A stretch of 60,946 nt of DNA from Ramazzottius varieornatus (GCA_001949185.1 BDGG01000002.1:2165422-2226367), one strand, 5' to 3'. Counted from the stretch's first letter, positions 30,747 to 45,190 are shown. The notes: a model not told the origin generated them from the letters alone. Numbers and translations: made by a program.

Positions 30747-31196
30747 CGTTCCATTTTTCGTGCTCTGAATACTTTCGGCCCGTCTAGTATCGTTTTTTTC
30801 CTGAAGACTCAGAGAAACCTATCGACGAGCCCTGACAAACCGAGTTTTATTACTGGGTGGATCCAGTGATTAGTGTTTCATCAGCTTAGTAATGTACCAG
30901 TATCTCGATCTGCTTTCCACTGCAACCGGCTGAACTTGCGTGTGCTCTTCAGTCGCATTAATATAGCTGATTGACCAGTGGATGGGGGAACGGAAGTGAA
31001 CAACTGGTTCGGTTGATTGATCATGCAGTAAGAACCTTGATTGGCTTTACACAGTGCGCCGTGGTTAACCGTTTACGTAGACTTTTGGAGTTTTGGTTTC
31101 CGTCTCGGATTCTCGCGTCTTCGACTCTACCTGTTGCTTTCTCCAGATCTGTCTAACGCACTTCCTACAGCTTCAATCAAGAATTAGGAATGTCTT
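30747..31196. other. Intergenic, nothing recognised
   Basis: The 3' flank of the acyltransferase and the upstream region of the methyltransferase. No exon, repeat or clear promoter element is seen. Confidence 0.55.
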
Positions 31197-32215
31197 ATGG
31201 CTGCGCCTTCGTATAACAAGGATTACGAAAAGCTTTCGTACTGGGAGAAGAGGTATAAGGTAAGCGGTGTGGCGTGGGAATCTGACCAAACTTGCAGGGC
31301 CATTTGAAAGTGTGACTTGACTCCTTTGACCTGTTTTTCGCCTAGGATGAGGGATCGTTTGACTGGGGATGCGATGTCCAGAAGTGTCTTCAGCAGCTCA
31401 CCCAAGTTATTCCAAAAGAGGCAAGAATTCTCGTGCTCGGTAAATTATCATGTGGTATAGTGTATAGCGATTCATGACATCACTTCCGGTCCTGTGTATG
31501 TATCGGTTGGTCCGCTGACATCGGGCGTCAGTTTGAATAGAAATACGTGTGCGCAATACAGTACGACCTACTGTTTCCAGCAACATCATTCTTGTTGTAG
31601 GTTGCGGAAACAGCGAGATGAGTTACAAACTGTACCAGTTGGGATACAAGAACATTGTCAATGTCGATTACTCGGAAGTAGTCATACAGAAGATGGCGGA
31701 AAAGTACTCAGAGATGGAAGGTTGCAAACCTGTTGATCACGGCCAGAGGGATGCACTTACTCTGACATTCTGATTGATTTTCTGTCTGCATGCTCCAGGA
31801 ATGACATGGCAAACTATGGACATGTATCATCTGGACTTCCCTGAAGAGAGCTTCGACTGCGTGCTGGAGAAGTGCACCTTCGAAGTACTCTTTTGTAAGG
31901 AAAAGAGTCCGTGGGAGACGTCATCTGAAACGGTGGATAACTTCAACAAGGTCCTCCATCAGGTAGGTTCGTAATCAACCTCTTGCTCGATGCACATCAG
32001 GGTCTTCTGGGAGAGCATGTCCATTCGTTTTTCACGTTTTCTAGGTGGAGAATGTTCTTCGGCCTGGAGGCCAGCTCGTCTCCATTTCCTTCACACAGCC
32101 TCACTTCCGGTTGCCGTTGTTGCGACAATCTCTGCCCGACTGGGCATTCGAATACAAGACTTTCGGTGATATGTTTCATTACTTTGTTTATATTGGTTCG
32201 AAAGGTAAATCTTGA
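31197..32215 (+). CDS. EEF1AKMT4: EEF1A lysine methyltransferase 4-like (METTL/ECE2-N type)
   Basis: S-adenosylmethionine-dependent class I methyltransferase, expected to modify a lysine of elongation factor 1A in the cytosol. Exons are 31197-31259, 31346-31439, 31601-31720, 31799-31962 and 32045-32215; phases agree. Motifs are the YWEKRYK...FDWGCD start, motif I LVLGCGNSEMSY, NVDYSEVVIQKM, then DFPEESFDCVLEKCTFEVL, ENVLRPGGQLVSISF and QPHFR. The length, about 203 residues, fits the stand-alone human enzyme. The donor of exon 3 (GTTGCA) is weak but is the only phase-consistent site. An ATG seven bases upstream (31190) is out of frame. AATAAA follows at 32280-32285. Confidence 0.9.
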
Positions 32216-32463
32216 CGCGTGGGCCGAAGATACCAATCTCATAAGACTTATATTGTTTCTATAAACCTTTGTAGACACCAATAAAAACATTGCTGCTATT
32301 GCTTTTAGGTAATGTTTGTACGTAAGCTGTTGGCCGCTTCCTTAGTCCGCTGTTATCCTTAGCTGACAGACAGCATCAGGTTCGACAAGACAAAACTGTA
32401 AGAAAAACAGGTGAAATTACGTGCGGCTCGTAACTCCGATCAAAACATCATCACGCTTTCTTG

Positions 32464-32496
32464 TATAAAGCCGGAGGACTTCCGGTCATTCAGACA
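32464..32496 (+). promoter_or_regulatory. TATA box and initiator of the secreted peptide gene
   Basis: TATAAAG lies at 32464-32470. A TTCAGAC initiator-like sequence (A at about 32492) follows 28 bp later, and the peptide ATG lies about 79 bp downstream of that. Spacing matches canonical arthropod TATA/Inr promoters. Confidence 0.6.
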
Positions 32497-32570
32497 GAAT
32501 TTTTCAATTACTTCGTTGAGTGGATCGACAGCCTTCTTTACATTACTCTCATTCACTTGTGATATCAAGA

Positions 32571-32908
32571 ATGGGTTCTGGATTGTTTTTTGCCTTGACT
32601 GTAGCGCTGCTCCTGATTGCAGCCATGGCGGACTCAAAGAACGCTGACCGTAGGTTCTACACAAATCCCCCCAATAAACGGATCTTCTCGTATTTTTTAC
32701 CTCCTGAATAATAATTTGATTTGGTATATTCATAGTCCGAGTAAAACGGGAGCAATTCCTCACAATCCACACCGGGCTACGAGGCGGCTGCCATCGATGG
32801 GGACGGATCTGTTCGTGCGGCAATCCCAACTTGGATCCTGTCGACACGGAGTTCCCTGGCTTTTGTGGAGCGAAGGCGAAACCCTGCATGCCTCTATGGT
32901 GCGAATGA
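32571..32908 (+). CDS. Secreted six-cysteine peptide precursor, two exons
   Basis: I recognise no family. Exons are 32571-32649 and 32736-32908. The join is in phase and encodes 83 residues. Residues 1 to about 19 form a clean signal peptide (MGSGLFFALTVALLLIAAM). A short acidic propeptide then ends in a furin-type RVKR site. The mature part is about 52 residues and has six cysteines spaced GGC, ICSC, GFC, KPC, LWC, a pattern that could form three disulfides. It ends in a single stop. Both splice sites are consensus. A TATA box and initiator sit at the expected distance upstream. Candidates are an antimicrobial peptide, a secreted signalling peptide or an extracellular inhibitor; nothing in the sequence decides between them. 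Confidence 0.72.
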
Positions 32909-33755
32909 ACGACTTGATTGCTACAGCCATTTTGTACGAATACAGTAGTAGTGTTCCGCGTTCGGGTTAACCACCTGTTCTCTCCAGTTTCCTTTGTCCG
33001 TCCCATTATCGCGTATCCATAAGAACTCGTTCGTTCGTTCCTCAACCCAACTATCTACGAGTGAGCCGCGAAGTTCAAGCGACCAAACGTTGTGTAAAGA
33101 AGGCAATGGCATTGCAAAGGGAAAAAAGTAGATTAGAATGAGAGGGAAGGCACGCGGAATAACCATCGGTACACATTCACCGCTGTAATGAACAAACGTG
33201 CTCGCTACTCACGAAGCATGACGTTGCAACTGCAAAAGATGATCAAATTTTAGAAAATGTCAAACAGACGATGAACAAACAATGGTCCCTCACAAAAGTT
33301 CCCCAGAAGGGAACTTTCGCGTCGACCTTATGCTTCACGACCGTCGAACGGGAATGAAGTCCCTGCGGTGTACGCGTAACGATGACTATAAAGGGGGGTA
33401 AGTCAGTCAAGTCAATCAAGCCCACACACCATAACCATGAATATTTTCGAACCAAGGTCACAGAAAGGGATCGACATCAAAATGATGAAATACATCTAGG
33501 CTCGTAAATAATTACACCATCTATGAATAATACATGAAGAAAGATAACTGCGTTTTATTTATATTCAACTAAAAGATGTGAACTGTGTTGTAAAGCGGGT
33601 GCGCGAAGCCACAAGACGAACGATAGCTAAGAAGCCGGTGGGGTCTTCCGTATGATTTCTTGGAGGGTGATGTTGAAATTCGGTGTGGTGAAAAAGATGA
33701 GTTGTTTTGCGGGTCGATGGAGTGCCATGTTGATAATAGTTGGTTGCTTGAGTCT
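32909..33755. other. 3' flanks of peptide and myosin light chain genes
   Basis: On the minus strand AATAAA lies at 33559-33554, about 197 bases after the myosin light chain stop, so its 3' UTR ends near 33540. Nothing else is recognised. Confidence 0.6.
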
Positions 33756-35429
<1,674 letters not shown>

Positions 35430-37019
35430 GTTGAATGTGGAAGGTGAGATGAGCCGGACAGCGGAGACCTAAGCCGTTAGAGTGTGGCGATGGGATGCAG
35501 CAAGGCGGCTAGGCTAGGGCGAGCGCGGATGGATGGAAGACGAGAGCTGCTAGAGATAACCGGACGGAAAGAAGCTCGACGCTGCAACTAAACTCTCCAA
35601 ATCCACACTGGCCCGACGCACTCTTTCTCTCTTGCACAACAAATTCCGCCAGCTGCTAGCTCGCCCCAGCTTCCTTCTTCGCGAAAACTCAAAACACGCC
35701 AGCCTTTGCTTCTGACGTCTCATGGCGTAATGTATTACCATGGCTAAGTACACATATGCCTTATAGGTACACATCCAAAGTCGTTCCTTCGTTCCTTCCT
35801 TCCTTCAACCCACCAGCTGTACTGTACGCTGCTGCGAGCCGGGGTCTAAAAATATCTTGGCCACGACGAGGTTTCCTTCTGCCGAAAGCAAGGCTGTACT
35901 TTATATCGCACCTCAAAAAGAAAAGCTTCGTACATCGACCATGTGGCTTGTCACAAGAAAAACAGCCTCTGAACACATGCTTCTCTTCTCCCCGTAACCG
36001 CCACCGGAAGCCAGCCATCCGCGCGTCGTGGCATCGCTGAAATGCGACGGAGAGAACGTGTGGATATTTATAGCTCTGGTTGAAGACTGACTTCGCCGAA
36101 AGGTACGAGTACACCAGGGCTCGAATAGCATCCTTTGGTTTAGGTAAGAAAATCAGACATGCTCTTTCATGCCAGTGCAGCAATTGCAGGAGGACTTCTT
36201 AGTGTCAGTGGGCACTAAGTGCGCAAGGGAGAGAGGAAAGTATTCTCTCGATATGAAGTCTTTAGCAGTGATATTTGCTGTCCACACACCCACGCTAGCA
36301 TTACCGACTTCACACGCATGCGTCTCGAAAACAGTTGGAGAAGAGTCATCTGATTCACAACCGAGTTCGGCAAGACGGAGAAGATGAAACTCGAACAACG
36401 CTATTTATGACCAATGCTTGACTCAAACTACGAGTACGATCGAGCAGTCAAACTTCCATTGAGGTCTCCCATCTGGCGTTTCGATTTCTCTTTCCGGCCA
36501 TCCTTCTGTGCAGTCTGCCACCAGTTGAAAAGAAAGACTGATAGCTCGCAAATCAGAACCCTCAAAAGGAAAAACATTACAACTTTCCTTTCAGCATTAG
36601 TTATTAGCTTCATTGTGTTTACGGTCTCACGGAATGGTTTCAAAGTAGATCACTCTCGGTAAAGTGGAGAAAGGTGAAGCAGACCGTGTAATACGTAAAC
36701 TGTTCAATCTCCGATGTATCGAGATCGACACAGCGAACCATGCCATCCGCCATGAAAAAGTCTCCCGCACACTCCCCATCTACCCACAAAAAACCCACCA
36801 GAAAAAAACGCCTCAATCATCTTCAGCTTTACCTCCATCCGTGAACCATATTTCATCATCGATGTATGTCACACTACACTTACCATCTTCTTTTCTTTTT
36901 CCGCAAAGACAGACTCTTCGCTTGTCACACTGGTGGGCATCTCTCGTCCACATCCGCGTTCCATCACTGTACTCAATCAACACTATTCTCAATCAAGCAA
37001 ACATCCTTGTTGGTTCAAC
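35430..37019. other. Divergent intergenic region
   Basis: Upstream of both the minus-strand myosin light chain gene and the plus-strand protease homologue, so it should hold both promoters. I could not assign TATA boxes. Frames of up to 140 codons occur but carry no motif. Confidence 0.5.
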
Positions 37020-39711
37020 ATGGGTCCCGTAACCCTACGGGAAACCATCCCATGGCGAGCTGTGTGGATAACCCTACTCCTCACTCAGGTCTGTGCCCAA
37101 CTGCCTGCAGGTGGTGCCCTGCTGGGACCTGGCATGGCAGAAAGCCTTTCTTCCGTGATGGACTGTAACTTCAACGGCAAAAGTGGACTATGCGTACCCA
37201 GCGTCCTCAAGGACATTGTCTGTCTACCCCTTGGATTCCAATACGACACGGACACTAGGACATGTGGAACAGACAACGTCTGCTGTCATTCCGCGCCCAA
37301 GACGGACTCTCCTCCAACCGCCACTACACCTAGTACCACCGCAACAACAACCACCACCACCACGACACCAGCTCCTCCAGCACCAGATAGCGCTGCCTCC
37401 ATCAACCTACTGATTCCTTCTAACTCAGTAGGCGAAGTAATCCCCGGTGTGCCTACTTCCGCCAAGAACGAAGGTAACCCAGGGAAATTTACGATTCCCG
37501 CCAGTCTCAGCGCCTACATCAATCCTGGATTAGCTCCTAAACCGAATGATAAAAGTCGAGCCCCTAATCGACCCAAACCTGCCATGTTGACTGCCCACAA
37601 CTCCAAGCCTCAAGCCAGCTCAAGCTCGAACATACCTCCTGGTGGCAAGTCTTCGGTGAAGATGTGCCGTGTGGGCGTCGCCATGGGTATGTGTGTGCGG
37701 AGCGACCTGGTACCGTCCTTGTGTCTACCTCTAGGCTTCAAAGCTGTCCAGCAGAAAGACTGCACGCGGAACTTCCAGTGCTGCTACAACGCAGGCCAAG
37801 CGGGCACGGCCTTGACTCACCCGGAAGTGACTACAACCACTTCGACTTACGCTCCTCCTGCGGAACTACCAGGACCAGTATTTAAACCTCTCGACACTCC
37901 TAGCAGCATGGACACTTGCTCGCCGCGAACAGGTGTAGCTGGACTTTGCATTCGAGTCGATATTGCTCCTGTGGTTTGCACGCCACTGGGCTACCATATC
38001 GGTGGTCAGTTGAGTTGTGCAAGTGACCGAGTCTGTTGCTTCTCGCCGACCAACACGGTGCCTGTACCACCGACCCCAACCATCACTTTACCATCCCCTA
38101 CCTCCAGTGATGAACCGGATAGTCCCGCTGATTATTCCCCGTTGGCGCTAACTACAAAGAGTTGTCAGTTGGGTGGCGGTATCAACGGAGTGTGTGTACC
38201 GGCTAACTTACTCAGTTCGTGTCCGCTGTTCGGTCGGAAGATTTCACCGTACGGTTGTGCGACGAGGCACGGTGCTCCGACCGAGTTCTGTTGTTATCAG
38301 GCCAACTCGGATAACAACCGAGAAATCGAGCCCGCGTCGTTCGCTTCTCTGGCTGGGTCGTTGGGCGCACCGAAGCTGGACTCCGTGGTTTGCGGAAGGA
38401 AAGGCTTGACGGGGATCGAACCGAGGGCGTTGCCGAGAGTCTCAGGGAACTTTTTCCGCACGGAGAAGTTGCTGGGCTCACATGATACCATGCCGGGAGA
38501 GTTTTGTTGGCACGCATCGCTCTTTGACGAACAGGACGTGCCGTTCTGTAACGGTGCGTTAATCCATCGGGAATGGGTCGTTACCGCTGCCCACTGCGTC
38601 AAACGGTAAGCCACGCGTGCTTCGTTCCTAAAGCAGATGATAATATATGTAGAAGATTTTATTCGAGCGTTAGGTCGAGACAGAAAACTTTTGGATGATA
38701 ACTCGGGCAAATGTCAAAGAATTCAGACACCTGCATAGACCATAGACCCAACCCTCGCGTTATTGAATCTACTTGTATGCAGGTGCCTGCTATGATATAT
38801 TCATCAACTCGCTTGTCCCGGTTCTCTTTAGTGAAACTGTTTTCCGAACTTCATTTTCCTAATTTCTAACGTTACCAGTCGTTGGCTTTAGCGAGATTAA
38901 TCCCTTTGACAGAGTTTCCCCAGCGAAGACTTACGTGAAGCTCGGCATGTGGTCGCTGCGCATGAACAACGTCACCTCCCTTCCATCCAGTCGACAAGAC
39001 TCGGCTTCCGCTGCCGATCCTCTCCCCGCTCCCCAGATCGTCCGAGTTCTTGAAGCCTTCGTCCACACCAACTTTGACGGTATCACTCTCGACAACAACA
39101 TCGCGTTGCTCCATCTCGATACTGCCGCGGACCTATCCGAACCCCAAGTCTGTCTGGCCTGTCTACCGTCCGTCCCGTCGTACCAGGGTAACAGCTGCAC
39201 CCTGACGGGCTTCAGCTCCGCAGACGGTAGTACCTTTACGCAGGACTCGACACTGTCGCAACTGGACTTCACCATACTGAATAGCACCAGCTGCGATGTT
39301 TCGTTGAGGACTACGGGGAAACTCCAGAGCAACTTTCGGCTGAACCGGGAAGTGACCATTTGTGGAGCAGCCAATGCCAATGAGGATACTTGCCGTGGAG
39401 ATGGTGGTTCTCCGCTCGTTGTAGGCACTCGAAAACTAATTCTGATTTACTTCCGACAATCAGGAATATCTTTGAAAAATTGAGACTAATTTTTGATAAT
39501 TTTGAGATAAGTTCCTCATGAAATATCTTCTTAACTAGGGGAGGTCCTTTCTTTACAGTGTCAAAATACGGAAGGAAACTACGAGCTGACGGGACTCGTA
39601 AGTTGGGGTTTAGCCTGTGGAGTGGGAACGCCGTCAGTCTTCACAAGAGTATGGGCCTTCAACACGTGGATGCAAGAAATTGTCCGACGATATTCTCAGT
39701 CTTACTTATAG
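37020..39711 (+). CDS. Multi-CLIP serine protease homologue, catalytic Ser lost
   Basis: Secreted S1-family pseudoprotease. Exons are 37020-38605, 38892-39420 and 39559-39711, in phase. A signal peptide (WITLLLTQVCAQ) is followed by four cysteine-rich CLIP-like modules. Each follows the pattern C...GLC/GVC...C.PLG...C...CC, and Thr/Pro/Ser-rich linkers separate them. The protease domain keeps His (VVTAAHC) and Asp (LDNNIALLHL). The serine motif reads CRGDGGSPLV instead of GDSGGP, so the nucleophile position is Gly. There is no IVGG-type activation start; LLGSHD stands in its place. Arthropod CLIP-domain homologues of this kind act as cofactors in prophenoloxidase and clotting cascades. ATG 37020 is chosen because it starts just before the signal peptide; an upstream in-frame ATG at 36933 would add 29 residues. 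AATAAA lies at 39824. Confidence 0.87.
38728..38785. repeat. Intronic palindrome, GCAGGTG type
   Basis: CACCTGCATA (38728-38737) and TATGCAGGTG (38776-38785) are perfect 10-bp arms. In the first intron of the serine protease homologue; related to the structure at 13101-13158. Confidence 0.8.
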
Positions 39712-39949
39712 AAAAATTTCTATCTTTCGATTTCATGTATCTATTGGATTCTTCTGGAAAAGGGTCGGTGAGAATTCAGTTGCTGATTCAGAGATTTCGA
39801 TTTGAATGCCTCGAATCTTGTTCAATAAATCGGCACTATAAAAAAAGATACGGAAGTTTGGGAGATAAATGCTTGCAGGTCGGTGAAAGAAGTAAAAATG
39901 GGGAAATGGTAGCAGAGAGTGTCGATGGGAAAGAGCAACGTTTGGGAAC

Positions 39950-41531
39950 TTAGCTTTCTCGGTGCAAAAGTACAAAAGCGGCCAGCGCAACCAAAACGGC
40001 GTACTGCAAAAAACGAGAACGCCGGTCAGACTTCCCCTCCCAAGAACGGACCCAACTTATATTCAACTCACACTTAACTTTCGGTCTTACCTTTACACGC
40101 GGATAGTCGTTCATTATAATCGTAACCATTCCGATGTATGGCACGTAACTGCAAAAAAACTCGACTTGTTACGAAGAACGAGGGATGCTGTTCAAATGAT
40201 AAAGATACGAGTACTTTACCCTTTGGCTCTTCCAACGACGTCTTTAGGCTGAAGCCACATTTGCCCGGGTGCGTAAAGACCTCGATCGTCGATCCAGTTG
40301 TTGTCGCCTTTCGTCAAAAACTTGATGTTGTTATTACCGCTAAATAAGAAGGATATAATATTAACATTTCAAACCGGCAAAATTCGTGGGGAAAGCGTCT
40401 CACTCATCATGGAGTTGGAGAACCCTGTGAACAATCGGAATATCTCGTCCTTCTATCTTAAACACGACAATGTCGCCGACTTTGATGGGTTGTTCTTGGT
40501 GGTTCGTCAGGAACAACAGATCACCTCGAAAGAAAGCGGGTTCCATACTTCCACTGCAAAGACACAAACGAATAGCAAAATTAACACTTGAAAGACCAAG
40601 GGGTACCCCGGTTATCTGGCGCACCCCAAAAGCCTTGCGGAATGGATACTGTTGAACCTTTTCGTCTCAAATCTTCACGTTTGCTTTCGAACACTTTGTC
40701 GCTTCTAATTAAAAAAGACGCGAACTGGCTAGCAGTTTTCTGAAAATTTCGAGAGACTATTTCGTTTTTGACCAGATTATGTCTTGAGTTGACAGACCAA
40801 ATTTTTGCTCAAGAGCTGGCTGACGGAAAGCCTGCTTAAAAATTGGATACAGAGCTAGTACATTGGTACCGTCTTAGACGCTCCAGTATGTCCATACTGT
40901 GTGACCAGTGGTCAGAGCAAATTAAAAAAGGTCTGGCGCTTTGGTTCACTCAGTGGCGCATTTTACTCGAGAAATGCGAAGCGTACATGTGGTGACTGGC
41001 CCGACCTGACCCCACCCCATGCTTTCAGCCAGTGAAAAATTGGGGAAGGTGATCTACCCCCCTTGTACTCCCAGAGCTCGGAATTGCGTGGTCTTTCAAG
41101 TGTTAATGGTATCATAGAAGGACCGGAAGTGAAAATTCCACGACGCACAGTGCACCGGCTTAAACATCATGTTGTAGGTGCATGCCACAGTGCGCAAATG
41201 CATTACGAGCGACACGCACGCGCATACAACAGGCTACGTGTCAATAATCAACGGTACAGACCAGCTTGCATTTACCTCAAAACAACAACGATGGGGCTTT
41301 CGCTGTTCGTCACCACCATCAGTCCTTTCCAAATCATCAGAGCAGTGGAGATAATCATTCCGAAGTTCAAAACCTGGTAGTAAACCTGCAGTAGAAGCAA
41401 CGAGCATAAGCGCTGGAGTTCGAGAGGAGCTAGAAAAGACTGGAGGACATTCAAACCTGGCGTTTGTTCATCCGCTTCAGATCGTCAAACATCGTGTCTG
41501 CTCCCAGTAATTTCAGCACGGCTTCCGACAT
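39950..41531 (-). CDS. SEC11: Signal peptidase complex catalytic subunit SEC11
   Basis: Serine protease (Ser/His/Asp type of the eukaryotic SPC) that removes signal peptides in the ER membrane. Exons (minus strand) are 41531-41457, 41385-41276, 40553-40404, 40339-40220, 40148-40091 and 40003-39950, all in phase. The N-terminus [10 protein letters not shown]...[19 protein letters not shown] leads into one transmembrane segment. The catalytic Ser is in [16 protein letters not shown], the His in [12 protein letters not shown], and the Asp region in [17 protein letters not shown] second hydrophobic stretch ([12 protein letters not shown]) closes the protein. Complete, about 188 residues, normal for the family. 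Confidence 0.95.
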
Positions 41532-42476
41532 CTTGTTGCAGTATCACAAGGGAGCAGGGATAGTACAAAACCTCCCCAAAGAGAGGTAGGGTATTCGACG
41601 CCGCTCGATGTCTTCTTCGCCTTTCAGCGCTCCGATCCAGCCGCGTTCAACCGCGTTGCATTCGTGCACGTCGATCCGGAAGTTCTACTCCTACAGTCAA
41701 CCTACAGCATAGCCTACAGCGGAAGAAGAACAATTGCTATCCACTAGACGAGCAGGAAGATTGAACAGTCTTTTGAAGAATGGTGAACAGATCAACAGAA
41801 TCAGAAGTCTTCTCCAATCTCCATCAGCACGTGTCAGTTGATTGAATATGCTTCTTGATTGCTGATAATGACGTGTTACGAGGTGGATGAAGAGTTCTGC
41901 CACGCCTCCGCTCTGACGTCACAGCGGAGCGCGGTTTGGTTATACTTACTTGATAGAGAACAGGGAAATGGCAACTGGGGAAGGCAAGTCTTTGCAAGTT
42001 GAGGTTTCTTTCGCCGCAGGTGCGTTCTTCCGTAGCCGACTGTTAAAGTCAATGCTCAATAGCGATCCTCAGAAAGGCGAAGGGACTCGTTTGGTGTTAT
42101 CATGCGCCTGTGCGGACAGTGAGTTCTGCTGACACTACTGATGCTCTTCGATGTCGTCAAGTCCGTGCACGCGCGCACGACAACAAACGATGGAACTAGA
42201 ATGGATATTCACTACGCTTTCAAATTTATGAAGATGTATTCAATAATATAAACTGCAAAAGCCTTTCGCAGGACTTCAAAAGACAACTGATACAGAAACA
42301 ATAAGCCCAGAATAAAATAAACAATTAGCTCTCAAGTTCCAACAACGGCCATAGGGTGTTTTACATGCAATAAATTAAGTTCAAACTGAAAAGAGGAAAA
42401 TAATGCACGTATCGACGACGAAACAAATCATAACGTCGCGAAATGCACAAATGCAATTTCAGACAAAAGTATTCAT
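41532..42476. other. Intergenic, nothing recognised
   Basis: Upstream of SEC11 and downstream of thymidine kinase, both on the minus strand. Only short frames occur. Confidence 0.5.
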
Positions 42477-43862
42477 TCAGAAGGCTTTCATAGGTTTGAC
42501 GAATGGCGGTTCGCGTCCAGTTTCACCTCCGTTCTCCTGTTCTGGGACAGGCTTGCGTGGACTGCACACCTCCTTCACTTGGCTCTTGGTCATATGGCCG
42601 AACTCCGCCGGGATCTCTCGCTGGAAGCACTCGCGGCAGACCGCCATGTACTTGTCCGCACCACCAATGAGCTCCACCTGAAATTTGGAAATATCGGCCT
42701 GGATATCAACACTAGACACCTGGCCGGACACGGACATGGACAACGGACAGGTTTCACGGGGACAAGAAGAGGGCCTATGTACCGCCGTTTCCGCCGTGAA
42801 GCGTCTCGTATACGCAGCATCTTCGTTGCAGATAATACATACGGCGGAGAGCTTGTCGATCTTCTCGGCTTTGGGAACTAGCTTAATAATATCTCCAAAT
42901 CCCTGGAAAAAACGTGAGTTCAGTCAGAAAGAAACATCCACTTCTAAACTTTTTCACCAGTTGAATGCAACGGCAGAGTGGCAACGGCAACCGCCAACTG
43001 ACGTCATCACTCATCACCACAAGAAAATTTACGGCACGCCACGCCACGCCGAAGAAACGAGCGGCATTACGTCTTAGATCATGTGGTCAAAACAGCTGGA
43101 TCCCGTTTGCCACCAACCATGTGATCCCTGACGTAGAACACACGTAAAATAAAACTATCTAGCAAACAAATCAAATCAACCAACTCGTGCTCACAAAACA
43201 AAATTTGACCATTATGGATATTGGAGTTCCTTTCTTCCCGAACTTCGAGTTCTGAACCCCTCAACTCCTTCATGTTTATCCGCTTACCTCCCGTTGATAA
43301 GTGCCATCTAAAGCAGCCACGATGACTGTCTTGCCTTTGTTGGCCAGCGCTTCAGCCACCTCGAGGATGTCGGGAAAGAACTGGCCTTCGTCGATGCCAA
43401 TAACGTCGTGGACTTCGCACTCCGCCAGACATTCTTTCAAACAGAGTGCTTTCCTCGCCGTTCCCGTATGCCTAGTAAGACCATTTGCTTTTATCATTTT
43501 GTCTAACTCTGGAAAGGGGAAGTAGCATCAGACTTACCTGTCATGCGTGCTAACACATTCTTCGTCGTAGCGAACATCTTTGGCGAATTTAATCAACAAC
43601 GTTTTGTACTTGGCGATCCTGTAGCGATTCACCCGTCGTAACAGTTCTGTTCTGCAATGTACTCCCATGTAACATTCCCAAGCATAGTTTTTGCGTGATT
43701 CACTTACGTCTTTCCGGAGAACATCGGTCCAAAGATGAGCTGCAAGACCAAGCAGAATATCTAACGATAGACCATCAAACAGTTTTTATTGGAGGTTACC
43801 TGAATCTGTCCTTTCGAATGGACTCGTCGAACGTCCCCAGTTCTGCTCGGTGTATCCTCCAT
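42477..43862 (-). CDS. TK1: Cytosolic thymidine kinase (TK1 type)
   Basis: Phosphorylates thymidine with ATP in the pyrimidine salvage pathway. Exons (minus strand) are 43862-43800, 43739-43708, 43651-43538, 43471-43288, 42902-42783 and 42677-42477. P-loop FGPMFSGKT spans an exon join. Then come [40 protein letters not shown] with the catalytic Glu, [15 protein letters not shown], the CIIC zinc pair, AAYTRRF, and [17 protein letters not shown] with the second zinc pair. The acceptor at 43472 (CTTACTAG) was chosen because the more obvious one about 35 bases upstream gives a frameshift and an early stop. The C-terminal tail is Pro/Glu-rich, of normal length for TK1. Confidence 0.93.
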
Positions 43863-45190
43863 TGAAATAAGAAACCTTCCAGCAGGAGCACGGAATTGGG
43901 GAAGAAACGAATTTACAGAAACAGCGCTGAAGAAAATGGACTCATAGAAACTATCAAGTCTGTCAACTGTCAGGGCGAGTTCGAACTTCGAAATTTCAGT
44001 CAGCTCAGCTTTTACGTTGAGCCATCATAGAGATTAAGTTGCCACTCCCGTTCACTTTGCAACTGTAGCTACGGCCTTGCTGCGCCCCTTTCGTGACGTC
44101 TAACTACATTTTGCTTTCCGGAGCTCCCCTTATTTTCGAAAGATAGCGTAATCGGAGTTACGGTTGGCTAGCATTGGGAAGCATGGTGGCTGCCCAACTA
44201 TTCAAAGTTCTGATCAGCTGCTGCGCTTATGAGACGTTGCAACTCATCTTAGCTACAGTGGGACTTTCATCTGGCGGTGTCAACTTAATGTCTGTATTGT
44301 CTCTTTGATTGATTTAGAGGCCATCATCCCGTTTCTGCATGGTCCCACGTAACAGAGGACAGACTGCAGAATGGTGTCTGATCGGGCATTCAAGTCAAGG
44401 GCCCGCGCATTTCGGCATCGCTAGCTGTCGCCACCGTCGCCCTCGACTGTGCAGAAACAAGTGAGTTGACCACGTGGTCATTTCATCTTGAAATCATCAA
44501 ATGTGGTCACGTGCCTCGTAATTTTTTCCCGTTTCAGTTGTACGACTTCTCGCAAAATTACCGGAGGACATCCGACCGCAGGTTAGATGTCCGGAAACTC
44601 CGCATGCTTCATCTGCTAATGCTTTTATAATTACTACCAAGTGGAGCTGATGAAATCACTGTCAGATATTGGTCATATTAACGAGTAGGGGAAGCAGCAA
44701 AGACAGGCCTAATCGGTAGCGATAGTCAGCCGGAGATAGCCAGCAAAGACAAAGAGGTCGAGGTAGGAACTTGGCTTATTATCGCCGATAAAAATCCATC
44801 TACTTCGAAAAACAATCTTGATTTCTCTCTCTGGTCTTTTTCATATTATCCCCAGGCAGTAACGTGGCCCGTCAAGTCACATGCCTGGCAGACGACAGAG
44901 TGGCGACGCGCTTGAACTTGTTTCTTGCATGAAATCATGTGCTTCATTCTACGCGGCGCCACTTCGATAGAGTCAGTTCTTCCTTCCACTGGCCCTGAAC
45001 TTTAGTCTTGTTTTACAACCCTTTAAAGTTCTCTCTCCATTACCTTACGTGGTCCTTACGAAGCGTGACGGCAGGCTCAATGCTGAGAGTTATCTACGCT
45101 AATATCCTCTTCGCTTTTGACAAACCGGATAGACTCCTTTTGCGCATGTTTAGCACGAATCGCGTGACGACCTAGAAACCCATCACCAAA
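43863..45190. other. Divergent intergenic region between TK and OAT
   Basis: Should contain both promoters and the OAT 5' UTR. A frame at 45079-45171 (MLRVIYANILFAF...) is presequence-like but stops before the OAT ATG and is in another frame. No further exon is recognised. Confidence 0.45.
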
